From Xanthobacter aminoxidans (GTDB lineage: Bacteria; Pseudomonadota; Alphaproteobacteria; Rhizobiales; Xanthobacteraceae), in contig NZ_JAMJXC010000005.1 of assembly GCF_023571765.1 (NCBI RefSeq), positions 248,001-312,000 of the forward strand: DNA of 64,000 bases, written 5' to 3'. Both the position numbers and the translations under genes were made by a program. This document shows positions 8,011 to 16,221 of the stretch, one piece after another; the stretch's first letter is position 1; every line of letters begins with the position of its first letter. The notes beneath the pieces were generated by a model, which was given only the letters and a program-made list of their open reading frames with translations, searched no databases and was not told where the DNA came from.

Positions 8011-8762
8011 GGCTCGCCGCCCGTTCCGTCAGCGTCACGCGCGGCGCCGCGACTCTGGTGCGCGACCTTTCGCTGGACGTGGAGGGCGGCACCTTCCTCG
8101 GCCTGCTCGGCCCCAACGGCGCCGGCAAGACGACCCTGATGCGGGTGCTGGCCGGCCTCGAAGTGCCGACCTCGGGCAACGTTCTCTACGATGGCCGCGC
8201 CGCCGCCGAGATCGGCCGGCGCGGGCTCGGGCGGACCATCGCCTACCTGCCGCAAGACGGGCGCATCCATTGGCCGTTGCCGGTGGAGGAGGTGGTGGCG
8301 CTCGGGCGCCTGCCGCACGGCACGGCGGCGGTGGATGAGGCCGCGCGGCGGGCCATGGCGGCGGCCGGGGTGGAGGCGCTGGCCACCCGCTCTGCCGACA
8401 TCCTTTCCGGCGGCGAGCGGGCGCGGGTGCTGCTCGCCCGCGCGCTGGCGGTGGAGGCACCCATCCTCCTCGCCGACGAGCCCTCCGCCGCGCTCGATCC
8501 GCTGCACCAGCTGGAAGTGATGGCCCTGCTGCGCGACACCGCCCGGCGCGGCGCGGTGGTGGTGGCGGTGCTGCACGATCTGACGCTGGCCGGTCGCTTC
8601 TGCGATCGCCTCGCTTTGATGAAGGACGGCCGGCTCCTCGCCGAGGGTGCGCCGGCCGCGGTGCTCGATGACGCCTATCTCGCCGAGGCCTTCGGCGTGG
8701 ACGCCGTGCGCCTCACCCATGACGGCGAGACGGTGGTGCTGCCGTGGGCGCGGCGCGGATAG
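8007..8762 (+). CDS. btuD: Cobalamin ABC transporter ATP-binding protein BtuD
   Basis: This 251-residue ABC ATPase energises BtuC. The Walker A motif GPNGAGKT lies at residues 35-42, the Q-loop at YLPQDGR, the signature at LSGGERARVLLARAL, Walker B at PILLADEPSAALD, and the H-loop at VLHDLTLA. The chain matches the FecE/BtuD/HmuV subgroup in length. It is the last gene of the riboswitch-controlled operon. Its stop lies only 9 bp from the stop of the convergent TerC-like gene, and I see no terminator hairpin in that gap, so the two transcripts may run into each other. Confidence 0.93.
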   Translation: MRLAARSVSVTRGAATLVRDLSLDVEGGTFLGLLGPNGAGKTTLMRVLAGLEVPTSGNVLYDGRAAAEIGRRGLGRTIAYLPQDGRIHWPLPVEEVVALGRLPHGTAAVDEAARRAMAAAGVEALATRSADILSGGERARVLLARALAVEAPILLADEPSAALDPLHQLEVMALLRDTARRGAVVVAVLHDLTLAGRFCDRLALMKDGRLLAEGAPAAVLDDAYLAEAFGVDAVRLTHDGETVVLPWARRG

Positions 8763-8771
8763 AGCGCCGTT

Positions 8772-9872
8772 TCAGCCGACCCCGTGGGCCATGATGAGCA
8801 CGCTGATCATGACCACGGCGACGAGGCCGAACAGCCCGATCAGCCCGTAGATCATCACCTTGTCCGAATAATCGGGCGCAGGCGGCAGGTTCTGGGACGG
8901 CCGCCGCACCGGAGCTGCGGGCCGGGCGGGAGGCGGGGCCGCCGGCATTTCCGCCACCGCGGCGACGGGCGCGGCGGGGAGGACGGGTTCCGCCGTGCGA
9001 ATGGAGGCAGCTGCGGCTATGGCCATCGGGGCGGGGACGGGGGCAGCGGCCGCAATCACGGGCGCCGCAACACTCACGGGCACCGCCACGGCCACCGGTG
9101 CCGGCGTTGCGCCCGCCGGCAGGATGCGTCCGCGCTTGGGTGGTGGGGCCTGTTTTTTCCCGTCTCCGGCGGTCCGCGCATCCGCCGTGAAGCGCGCGTT
9201 GGCGAGCACGAAGATGGCGGCGGCGGGCGGCACCAGCACGAACAGGGCTTCCGCATTGGCCGCGACCCAGCCGGACCAGAGCGGATCGGTGACGATGAGG
9301 CTGCCCGCGATCCAGCCGAGGAAGGCCGTGCCGATGAAGGTGAGGGCGGGGATGTGCTTCATCGCCTCGGCCATCACGAAGCTGCCGAAGAAGATGAGCG
9401 GCACGGACAGAAGCACGCCGCCCACGAGATAGGAGAGGTGGCCTTCCGATACGGCGGCCAGCGCCACCACATTGTCGAGGCTCATGATGGCGTCGGCGAT
9501 GAGGATCACCAGCGCCGCCCCCAGCAGGCCGCCGCCTTGGCCGAGGGAGGGGTCGAGCTCCACCTCCCGGTCGCCCTCGCGCCGCCGCCGGTATTCGCCG
9601 GCCAGGAGGTTGATGGAGATGACGGCCAGCAGCAGCCCGCCGCCGATCTTCAGGAGCGGGATGGCCATGAGCGTACCGGCGAGGGCCGCGATGACCAGCC
9701 GGAAGAAGACCGCCCCCGCCGCACCGAGCATCACCGCCTTGCGCACCTGCTCCGCCGGCAGGCTGCGGCAGGCGAGCGCGATGAGCAAGGCGTTGTCGCC
9801 GCTCAGCAGGATGTCGATGAGGAAGATCTTCAGGCTCGTGCCGAACCAGGAAAGGTCAGCGCCGAGATCCAT
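8772..9872 (-). CDS. TerC-family integral membrane protein with Pro/Ala-rich C-terminal extension
   Basis: Residues 1-225 form a TerC/YjbE-type multi-span domain. The characteristic acidic motif IDILLSGDNALLIALACRSLP occurs near residue 20, and its counterpart ADAIMSLDNVVALAA near 130. Family members are linked to tellurite resistance or export of manganese or calcium. The second part is unusual: after about residue 230 comes a linker of roughly 100 residues rich in alanine, proline and valine, then a final membrane segment (YGLIGLFGLVAVVMISVLIMA) ending at residue 366. Most family members end after the first domain. The gene is downstream of hflKC with a 39-bp gap and may be co-transcribed. 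The substrate is unknown. Confidence 0.85.
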   Translation of the reverse strand: MDLGADLSWFGTSLKIFLIDILLSGDNALLIALACRSLPAEQVRKAVMLGAAGAVFFRLVIAALAGTLMAIPLLKIGGGLLLAVISINLLAGEYRRRREGDREVELDPSLGQGGGLLGAALVILIADAIMSLDNVVALAAVSEGHLSYLVGGVLLSVPLIFFGSFVMAEAMKHIPALTFIGTAFLGWIAGSLIVTDPLWSGWVAANAEALFVLVPPAAAIFVLANARFTADARTAGDGKKQAPPPKRGRILPAGATPAPVAVAVPVSVAAPVIAAAAPVPAPMAIAAAASIRTAEPVLPAAPVAAVAEMPAAPPPARPAAPVRRPSQNLPPAPDYSDKVMIYGLIGLFGLVAVVMISVLIMAHGVG

Positions 9873-9911
9873 CGCCGGGTGTCCTTCTCAAATGCGTCGG
9901 GGGGCGGCCGG

Positions 9912-10895
9912 TCAGGGCTTCGGGGTGCCGGTCGGGGCTGGGCCGGGCAGGGGCGTGCCCTTGGCCGGTCCGCCCGGGCCTGTTGCGCTCACGCCTGTCG
10001 CGCTCACGCCTGTTGCGCTCATGCCGTCGGCGAGGGTCGGTCCGCGCGTCAGGGCGCCGAGGAAGTCGGCATCCGGCGAGAGCAGCAGCATGGGCGAGGC
10101 GCCCGCGAGCGTCTGCCGGTAGGTCTGCTGGGTGCGCAGGAAAGTGTAGAAGGCGGGGCTGTGGTCATAGGCCTCGCCGAGGATCTGGGAGGCCTTGGCG
10201 TCGGCCTCGCCGCGGGCGACCTTGGACTTCTGCTGCGCCTCCGCAAGAATGACGGTGCGCTGGCGGTCGGCGCGGGCCTGGATCTCCTGCGCCCATTCGA
10301 AGCCCTGCGCGCGCAGCTCCTTGGCCTCGCGCTGGCGCTCGGACTTCATGCGGTCATAGATGGCCTGGCTGGTCTCGGCCGGCAGATCGGCGCGCAGCAG
10401 GCGCACGTCCACCACGTCCACGCCGAGGGAGCGCCCGCGCTCGATCACCTCGTTGCGGATCTTGTCGATGATGCGGTCGCGCTCGGTGGAGAGGAGATCC
10501 ACCAGCTTGGCCTGTCCCAGCTCCCGGCGGACCGCCGAGCTGACGATCTGCGCGAGCCGCGACTGGCCCTGCTCCACGCCGCCCACCGCCTGGTAGAAGG
10601 CGAGCGGATCGGTGATGCGGAAGCGGGTGTAGGTGCTCACCTCGATGCGCTTCTGGTCACCGAGGATGATCTGCTCGGCGGGCGGCTCCAGCGAGATCAG
10701 GCGGCGCTCGAAATAGATCACGGTGTCGATGAACGGCGCCTTGAAATAGAGCCCCGGCTGGTCGTGGATGGCGATGGGCATGCCGAGCCGCACCACCAGC
10801 GCGCGCTGGGTCTGCTGCACCGTGAAGGCGAAGGAGGAGGCGAAGGCGACGAGGAGGATGCCCACCCCCAGCGCGATGAAACCGGCGCGCTTCAC
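9912..10895 (-). CDS. hflC: HflC, band-7/SPFH protease modulator
   Basis: HflC forms with HflK a large membrane-bound periplasmic cage that regulates the FtsH protease. The 327-residue protein has one N-terminal membrane segment (residues 5-27), then an SPFH domain (QRALVVRLGMPIAI, GLYFKAPFIDTVIYFERR) and a coiled-coil region with RQREAKELRAQG and EADAKASQILGEAY. The C-terminus is a low-complexity Pro/Gly/Thr tail containing three copies of a five-residue unit. It overlaps the hflK stop by 4 bp (ATGA), the usual coupled hflKC arrangement. Confidence 0.93.
   Translation of the reverse strand: MKRAGFIALGVGILLVAFASSFAFTVQQTQRALVVRLGMPIAIHDQPGLYFKAPFIDTVIYFERRLISLEPPAEQIILGDQKRIEVSTYTRFRITDPLAFYQAVGGVEQGQSRLAQIVSSAVRRELGQAKLVDLLSTERDRIIDKIRNEVIERGRSLGVDVVDVRLLRADLPAETSQAIYDRMKSERQREAKELRAQGFEWAQEIQARADRQRTVILAEAQQKSKVARGEADAKASQILGEAYDHSPAFYTFLRTQQTYRQTLAGASPMLLLSPDADFLGALTRGPTLADGMSATGVSATGVSATGPGGPAKGTPLPGPAPTGTPKP
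9982..10026 (-). repeat. Three tandem 15-bp repeats inside the hflC 3' end
   Basis: Units start at 9982, 9997 and 10012 and differ at only a few positions (core GCGCTCAYGCC). Read in the hflC frame they encode the pentapeptide SATGV repeated about three times in the C-terminal tail. The unit is a multiple of three, so copy-number change would lengthen or shorten the tail without breaking the frame. Confidence 0.85.
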
Positions 10896-11977
10896 TTGGT
10901 GCCTCCCGTGCTGGCCTGATCCGCGACGGGCGGGGCGGGGAGGGTGGCGGCGCGCTTCTCCGCCTCGGTGAGCGGCAGATAGGGCACGATGCTGCTGCCG
11001 TGGGCGGAGAGGTCCACGATGACCCGGCCGGAGTGCTTCAGCACCTCGTCCACCCCTTCCAGATAGAGGCGGCGCAGGGTCACATCCTTGTGCCGCTCAT
11101 AGGCGGCCTCGACGGCGAGGAAGCTCTGGGCCTCGCCCTTGGCGAGGTCCACCGCCTGCTCGCCATAGGCTTGCGCCTCCTGCACGATGCGCTCGGCCTC
11201 GCCGCGGGCGCGGGGCAGGATGTCGTTGCGGTAGGCCTCGGCCTCGTTGCGCGCCCGCTCCTGGTCGGCCCGCGCGCGCTGCACGTCGTTGAAGGCGTCG
11301 ATGACGGCGGCGGGCGGATCGATGCGCAGCAACTGCACCTGGGTGATGACGATGCCGGCCTGATACTTGTCGAGCAGGCGCTGGAGCACGACCTCGGTCT
11401 GCTGGGCGATCTGCTGGCGCTTGTCGGAGAGGGCCGCCTGGATGGGGTTCTGGCCGATGACCTCGCGCAGGGCGCTCTCGGCGGTCACGCGCAGGGTGCC
11501 TTCCGCATCGGCGACGTTGAACAGGAACTGGCCGGCATCGCGGATGCGCCAGAACACCACGCAGTCCACCTCGACGATGTTCTCGTCGCCGGTCAGCATC
11601 TGGCTGCGCTCGCGCCGTCCATCGCGGGAGCCGAGGACCATCTGGTTGATCTGGGTGATCTTGGGCAGCAGGATGGTGTCGATGGGGTAGGGCCAGTGGT
11701 AGTGAACGCCCGAGGGCTCCGTCGCCACCCACTTGCCGAAGCGCAGCACGATGCCCTGCTCGTCCGGCTGCACCCGGTAGAAGCCGCTCGCCGCCCACAG
11801 CACCGCGATGAGCCCCACCGCCACCCAAGCCCCGCGCCGCCCGAAATGGGGCAGGCGCAGCATCTCCGATACCTGCTCCCGCGCCAGCCCCTCGAACGGC
11901 TGCGGATGCGCCGGTTCCGGAACGCCCGCGGGCGGTGAAGTCTCTTCAGTAGGCGGCACGGCTTCAATATTCGCCAT
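10892..11977 (-). CDS. hflK: HflK, band-7/SPFH protease modulator
   Basis: HflK is the partner of HflC in the FtsH-regulating complex. The 361-residue protein has a cytoplasmic Pro-rich N-terminus, one membrane segment at about residues 49-66 (AWVAVGLIAVLWAASGFY), and the SPFH domain with VQPDEQGIVLRFGKW, GVHYHWPYPIDTILLPKI and LTGDENIVEVDCVVFWRI. A long helical region follows with RARADQERARNEAEAYRNDI and ILPRARGEAERIVQEA. It is the first gene of the hflKC operon. An inverted repeat lies 19-39 nt upstream of the start and could be a control site. Confidence 0.94.
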   Translation of the reverse strand: MANIEAVPPTEETSPPAGVPEPAHPQPFEGLAREQVSEMLRLPHFGRRGAWVAVGLIAVLWAASGFYRVQPDEQGIVLRFGKWVATEPSGVHYHWPYPIDTILLPKITQINQMVLGSRDGRRERSQMLTGDENIVEVDCVVFWRIRDAGQFLFNVADAEGTLRVTAESALREVIGQNPIQAALSDKRQQIAQQTEVVLQRLLDKYQAGIVITQVQLLRIDPPAAVIDAFNDVQRARADQERARNEAEAYRNDILPRARGEAERIVQEAQAYGEQAVDLAKGEAQSFLAVEAAYERHKDVTLRRLYLEGVDEVLKHSGRVIVDLSAHGSSIVPYLPLTEAEKRAATLPAPPVADQASTGGTK

Positions 11978-12432
11978 TCAGGCTGACCTCAGGTCAGGTA
12001 ATTTTTGATATTACCTAAAGTAATGGGCGGCGCAGGCCCAATGGATGGCGACGGACCATAGAAGATTTCAATCTCTGTTCGCAATTGCCCGCGTCTCGCC
12101 TTGGGTGCGGCATCTCGCGGCCCCGGTTCCAGCCCCGGTGAAGTGCAATTTTATTCTATTTGACAGTGTGTTGGCTGGTGCTTCTCGGGCCTGGCCGGCT
12201 GCGCGCGGCATCCCTTCCGTTCCGCGAGGTGGCGCACCGGGAGGAGCGGGCAACCGTCGTTGCGCAAGTCTTCCGCTGCGGCACTGCGGTGACAACGCGC
12301 ACCCCGCCCGGTTCCGTCGCGCGTGCGAAGCAGATAGCAAGGGACGCCTGTATTCGCGCGCGCCTGCTCGTGCTTGCGCGCGCTCTTCCTGCGGGCGCCA
12401 CGCCGTCCTCACAGCAAGCGGAATTCGACACC
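11978..12432. other. 455-bp divergent intergenic region between hflK and uppP
   Basis: No convincing gene is present. An open frame runs in phase upstream of uppP from 12160, but its predicted peptide has no recognisable features and the proper UppP N-terminus starts at 12433. The hflK-proximal end is AT-rich. It holds AGGTAAT (11996-12002) and ATTACCT (12010-12016), a perfect 7-bp inverted repeat with a 7-bp spacer, a plausible operator. The uppP side is GC-rich. A TTGACA at 12160-12165 lacks a matching -10 box. The remaining leader has several GC-rich palindromic stretches but no RNA family I can name. Confidence 0.5.
11996..12016. promoter_or_regulatory. Inverted repeat upstream of hflK (possible operator)
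   Basis: AGGTAAT and ATTACCT form a perfect 7-bp inverted repeat around a 7-bp spacer, inside the only AT-rich patch of the intergenic region and 19 nt upstream of the hflK start codon. On spacing and symmetry this could bind a dimeric regulator. No regulator family can be assigned from the sequence. Confidence 0.4.
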
Positions 12433-13305
12433 ATGGCCAGCGTCTGCACCAATGGGGTGGACACCGGGTTCGTCGCCCTCGGCACCGGCAAGGTGGCCGT
12501 CCTCGGCGTCGTCCAGGGCATCACCGAGCTTCTGCCCATCTCCTCCACGGCGCACATGCGCCTCGTGCCGGCGGTGCTCGGCTGGCCCGATCCCGGCTCC
12601 GCCTTCTCGGCGGCCATGCAGCTCGCCGCTCTGTTCGCGGTGGTGACCTATTTCTGGAGCGACCTGCGCGCTCTGGCCTGCGGCTCCATCTCGGCCGTGC
12701 GCGCCGGCGATTTCACCGCCCATGCGCCGAAGACCGTGCTCGGCATCATCCTCGGCACCATCCCCATCGTCATCGCCGGCGTGCTCTTGAAGAGCAAGCT
12801 GAACGCCTGCGGCTCGTCCTTCCGCGAACTGTGGGTCATTGGCGCGGCCAGCCTCGTCATGGGCCTCCTGCTGGGCATCGCGGAAATGACCAGCCGCCAC
12901 ACCCGCACCTTCGCGCAGATCAAGCTGCCTGACGCGCTGGTGGTGGGCCTCGCGCAGGTGGGCGCGCTCATTCCCGGCGTGTCGCGCTCGGGCTCGACGC
13001 TGACGGCGGCCATGTTCCTCGGCCTGCGCCGCGAGGATGCCGCCCGCTTCTCCTTCCTGCTCGGCCTGCCGGCCATCTTCGCCGCGGGTGTGAAGGAGCT
13101 GCTGGAGCTGCACCACGCCGGCCTCGACATGCAGGGCTGGGAGGTGCTGGGCGTCGGCCTCCTCACCGCCTCGCTCTCCGCTTTCGTCGCCATCTGGACG
13201 CTGATGCGGGTGATGGAGCGCCTCTCCTCCTGGCCCTTCGTGTTCTACCGCATCGGCATGGGCGTGTTCCTGCTGGTGGCGGTGTGGCGGGGCGTGCTCT
13301 CCTGA
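12433..13305 (+). CDS. uppP: Undecaprenyl-diphosphatase UppP (BacA)
   Basis: This 290-residue polytopic membrane enzyme dephosphorylates undecaprenyl pyrophosphate to recycle the lipid carrier for peptidoglycan and O-antigen; overproduction is known to give bacitracin resistance. The two family signatures are present: GVVQGITELLPISSTAHMRL near residue 26, and PGVSRSGSTLTAAMFLGLRR near 180. The ATG at 12433 is chosen because the family begins shortly before the first signature. The open frame extends a further 91 codons upstream without family likeness. It appears to be monocistronic. Confidence 0.93.
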   Translation: MASVCTNGVDTGFVALGTGKVAVLGVVQGITELLPISSTAHMRLVPAVLGWPDPGSAFSAAMQLAALFAVVTYFWSDLRALACGSISAVRAGDFTAHAPKTVLGIILGTIPIVIAGVLLKSKLNACGSSFRELWVIGAASLVMGLLLGIAEMTSRHTRTFAQIKLPDALVVGLAQVGALIPGVSRSGSTLTAAMFLGLRREDAARFSFLLGLPAIFAAGVKELLELHHAGLDMQGWEVLGVGLLTASLSAFVAIWTLMRVMERLSSWPFVFYRIGMGVFLLVAVWRGVLS

Positions 13306-13370
13306 GCGCTCGACACACCGGGCGCCTCGCGTAACCTCTGCGCCACGGCCGAGAGGAAAGAGGGGGCGCG

Positions 13371-13973
13371 ATGACGGAAGGGCAGGTTGCGGACCACGCC
13401 GGCCTGCGCCGGACCGTGCTGGTGGTGGCGCTGGCGAACCTCGCCTATTTCGGCGTGGAGTTCGCGGTGGCGCTGGCCATCGGCTCGGTCTCGCTGTTCG
13501 CCGACAGCGTGGACTTTCTGGAAGACGCCAGCGTCAACCTCCTGATCTTCGTCGCTCTCGCCTGGTCGGCGCGGGCGCGGGCGAAGGTGGGCATGGCGCT
13601 GGCGTTGATCCTGCTCATTCCCGGCCTCGCCACGGTGTGGACCGCCTGGGACAAATTCCTTGATCCGGTGGCGCCGCAGCCCCTCGCATTGTCGCTCACC
13701 GGCCTCGGTGCGCTGGGGGTGAACCTCACCTGCGCCTTCCTCCTCGCCCGCTATCGGCACCATCGCGGCAGCCTGACGAAGGCGGCCTTCCTCTCGGCGC
13801 GCAACGACGCCTTCGCCAATGTGGCGATCATCGCGGCCGGCGCCGTCACCGCCTTCCTGTGGCGCTCGGCGTGGCCCGACCTGATCGTCGGCCTCGCCAT
13901 CGCCGCCCTCAACCTCGATGCTGCACGCGAAGTGTGGGAAGCCGCCCGCGAGGAGCATCGCGCCGAGCCGTGA
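13371..13973 (+). CDS. CDF-like cation transporter, short form lacking the cytoplasmic domain
   Basis: This 200-residue membrane protein resembles the transmembrane domain of cation diffusion facilitators. Residues 38-58 read SVSLFADSVDFLEDASVNLL, matching the acidic metal site of the second helix. A later segment, LSARNDAFANVAIIAAGAVT, corresponds to the fifth helix, where the usual HxxxD has become a pattern with Asn-Asp and no His. About five to six membrane segments are visible, and the chain stops where the cytoplasmic CDF domain would start. GAGAGGAAAGAGG precedes the ATG. With altered metal-site residues, metal transport is uncertain. Confidence 0.7.
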   Translation: MTEGQVADHAGLRRTVLVVALANLAYFGVEFAVALAIGSVSLFADSVDFLEDASVNLLIFVALAWSARARAKVGMALALILLIPGLATVWTAWDKFLDPVAPQPLALSLTGLGALGVNLTCAFLLARYRHHRGSLTKAAFLSARNDAFANVAIIAAGAVTAFLWRSAWPDLIVGLAIAALNLDAAREVWEAAREEHRAEP

Positions 13974-14113
13974 AGCAGCCGTCGCGATCTTGAGCACGAA
14001 CTGGATCTGGACAGCACCAAGCGGCGTTGTCACGCTGCCGCTGCTTCCTGCCGGATGGCGGGACGCTTCGGCCGCCTTTTCCGCGCATGGAATGACGAGT
14101 TTGGGGGCTGCCG

Positions 14114-15439
14114 ATGGTCACGGGTGATGTTCAAAGGGTGGGGCGGGATGGCGCCGGCGCGGAGACGGCCCACCCGGGGCCGTCGCGCCGCGCGATGCTG
14201 GGGCTGGATGCGCTCAATTTCTTCCTGGCTGACGTGCGCGACGGGCTGGGGCCCTATCTCGCCATCTATCTGCTCGCCGTGCGCGGGCCGGAGCAGGGCT
14301 GGACGGAGGCGACCGTCGGCTTCGTCATGACCATCGCCGGGCTCACCGGGCTGCTCGCGCAGACCCCGGCCGGCGCGCTCATCGACAGCAGCCGCAACAA
14401 GCCGGCCATCGTCATCGCCGGTGCGCTGGCGGTGACCTTGACCTGCCTCTCGCTGCCCTTCCTGTCGAATTTTTATCTGGTGGCGGGCAGCCAGTCGCTG
14501 GCGGCCATGGCGGGGGCAATCTTCCCGCCCGCGCTCTCGGGCATCACGCTGGGGCTCGTGGGGCCGAAGGCGTTCGCGCGGCGCATCGGGCGCAACGAGG
14601 CGTTCAACCATCTCGGAAACGCGGTCTCCGCCGCCATCGCCGCCGGAACGGCCGTCATCTTCGGCCCCATCGTGGTGTTCTGGCTCATGGCGGTGCTGGC
14701 GGTGCTCAGCATCGGCGCCATGCTGGCGGTGCCGCGCCGGGAGATCGACGACACGCTGGCGCGCGGCCTCTCCCATGATCCCGCCCACCACGAGCAGCCC
14801 TCCGGCCTGAAGATGCTGCTGTCGAGCCGGCCGCTGCTGATCTTCGCGCTCACCTGCTTCCTCTTCCACCTCTCCAACGCGGCGATGCTGCCCACCACCG
14901 GGCAGTTGCTCACCTATGTGGTGGGCAAGGATCAGGCGACCTCCCTCATCGCGCTCTGCATCGTGGCGGCGCAATGCGTGATGGTGCCCATGGCGATCAT
15001 GGTGGGCGCGAGGGCGGACGCGTGGGGCCGCAAGCCCATCTTCCTCGTCGCCTTCGCGGTGCTGGCGCTGCGCGGCGCGCTCTATCCCCTGTCCAACGAT
15101 CCGTTCTGGCTGTTCGCCGTGCAGTGCCTCGATGGCGTGGGCGCCGGCATCTTCGGCGCGCTCTTCCCCGTGGTGGTGGCGGACCTCACGCGCGGCACCG
15201 GGCGGTTCAACGTCAGCCAGGGGGCGGTGGCCACGGCGCAGGGGCTGGGGGCGGCCTTCTCGGCCTCCATCGCCGGCGTCATCATCGTCTCCGCCGGCTA
15301 CAGCGCGGCCTTCCTCACCCTCTCCGCCATCGGGGCGGCGGGCTTCCTGCTCTATCTGTTCGCCATGCCGGAGACGGGGGCTGCGGGCACCAAGGAACCC
15401 GCCGTGCCGCCGCCCGGCAGCGCGACCGTATCGCCATAG
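14114..15439 (+). CDS. Major facilitator superfamily (MFS) transporter
   Basis: This 441-residue protein has about twelve membrane segments in two halves separated by a cytoplasmic loop around residues 200-235 (PRREIDDTLARGLSHDPAHHEQ). The loop between helices two and three reads PAGALIDSSRNKPAIV, the MFS signature-like motif. The second-half equivalent is GARADAWGRKPIFLVAF. The first 25 residues are polar and may indicate a later start. Likely a drug or metabolite exporter; no substrate can be named. The 3' end overlaps the convergent NTF2-like gene by 88 bp. Confidence 0.87.
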   Translation: MVTGDVQRVGRDGAGAETAHPGPSRRAMLGLDALNFFLADVRDGLGPYLAIYLLAVRGPEQGWTEATVGFVMTIAGLTGLLAQTPAGALIDSSRNKPAIVIAGALAVTLTCLSLPFLSNFYLVAGSQSLAAMAGAIFPPALSGITLGLVGPKAFARRIGRNEAFNHLGNAVSAAIAAGTAVIFGPIVVFWLMAVLAVLSIGAMLAVPRREIDDTLARGLSHDPAHHEQPSGLKMLLSSRPLLIFALTCFLFHLSNAAMLPTTGQLLTYVVGKDQATSLIALCIVAAQCVMVPMAIMVGARADAWGRKPIFLVAFAVLALRGALYPLSNDPFWLFAVQCLDGVGAGIFGALFPVVVADLTRGTGRFNVSQGAVATAQGLGAAFSASIAGVIIVSAGYSAAFLTLSAIGAAGFLLYLFAMPETGAAGTKEPAVPPPGSATVSP

Positions 15440-15819
15440 AGCGCTTCGGCCTCGCTCTTCAGCCCGCCGCGAAAGACGAAGATTTCGCACGCGCGGCGGG
15501 CGGTGTCGCCCAGCGTCGCCTCATAGTGGACCACCATGCGCTGGCCCTGCTCGTCGCAGATGGCGGCGAGCAGGCGGAACTCCAGCCGCTCGATCCGCGC
15601 CAGCGCGGCGCGCCAATAGGCCTCGATGGCCGGGCGGCCCTCCAGCGTGGGGCTCCCGGTCATCTGCAGGGCGATGGGGCTGCGGAACCGGGCATCGTTG
15701 GTGAAGGCGGAGAGGACCGCCTCCACGTCGCGCCGGTTCCAGGCGGCGATCCAGGCATCGGCATGGTGGAGCATCTGCTCGCGCGTGAGCGTCACGGTCG
15801 GGTCCTCGGACTGGCTCAT
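15352..15819 (-). CDS. NTF2-like (SnoaL-type) protein
   Basis: This 155-residue protein has the cone-shaped NTF2/SnoaL fold pattern: HADAWIAAWNRRDVEAVLSAF as first helix, then FTNDARFRSPIAL, and GRPAIEAYWRAALARIERLE, which is the usual opening of nuclear-transport-factor-2-like enzymes. The function is not predictable; relatives include isomerases, hydratases and small ligand binders. It begins inside the end of the VOC gene (4-bp overlap) and probably shares a transcript with it and the cupin gene. Its last 88 bp overlap the MFS gene on the other strand. Confidence 0.72.
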   Translation of the reverse strand: MSQSEDPTVTLTREQMLHHADAWIAAWNRRDVEAVLSAFTNDARFRSPIALQMTGSPTLEGRPAIEAYWRAALARIERLEFRLLAAICDEQGQRMVVHYEATLGDTARRACEIFVFRGGLKSEAEALYGDTVALPGGGTAGSLVPAAPVSGMANR

Positions 15820-16214
15820 GCCTCCTCCGCCGCGTGGCAGCAGACGCAGATCTTGTTGCCGTCGCGGTCGCGGAAGTAGGCGCCGTAATAGTTGGGGTGA
15901 TAGTGGGGCCTGAGGCCCGGGGCGCCTTCGTCCCTGCCGCCGGCGGCCAGCGCCATGCGGTGGATGTCGTCCACGCTGGCGCGGTCCGGCGCGAGGAGCG
16001 CGACCATGGCGCCGTTGCCGGGGGTGGCCGGGCCGCCATCGAAGGGCCGGCACAGCAGGAACAGGGGAAAGCGCCCCTCCGCCGGCTGCCATCCGGCCTT
16101 GCCGTCGGCGGCATCGAAGAAGCGCAGGCGCCAGCCGAGCCGCGCCATCAGCGGGTCGTAGAAGGCCTGCGCGGCGACGATGTCGTTGGTGCCAACATTC
16201 ACGTGGGAAATCAT
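15816..16214 (-). CDS. VOC-superfamily protein (glyoxalase/bleomycin resistance/dioxygenase fold)
   Basis: This 132-residue protein has one VOC module pair. It starts MISHVNVGTNDIVAAQAFYD, with the conserved His that binds metal at residue 4, and ends HYHPNYYGAYFRDRDGNKIC, with the YxAxFxDPDGNxxE-type ending in which Glu is replaced by Cys. Loss of that acidic ligand suggests altered or absent metal binding. The ATG at 16214 gives the canonical N-terminus. It lies 7 nt after the cupin stop codon and overlaps the next gene by 4 bp, so the three genes look like one operon. Confidence 0.82.
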   Translation of the reverse strand: MISHVNVGTNDIVAAQAFYDPLMARLGWRLRFFDAADGKAGWQPAEGRFPLFLLCRPFDGGPATPGNGAMVALLAPDRASVDDIHRMALAAGGRDEGAPGLRPHYHPNYYGAYFRDRDGNKICVCCHAAEEA

Positions 16215-16221
16215 GCGGGTC

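Noticed and set aside
8784-10919. A 711-codon open frame on the plus strand opposite the TerC-like and hflC genes
   Set aside because: It lies opposite recognised genes with family motifs; the translation is His/Arg/Asp-rich without folds. Same cause as other long shadow frames.
12068-12412. A 114-codon frame on the minus strand between hflK and uppP
   Set aside because: Arg/Ala-rich composition, no motif, no ribosome site, and overlap with the likely uppP leader. Not enough to call a gene.
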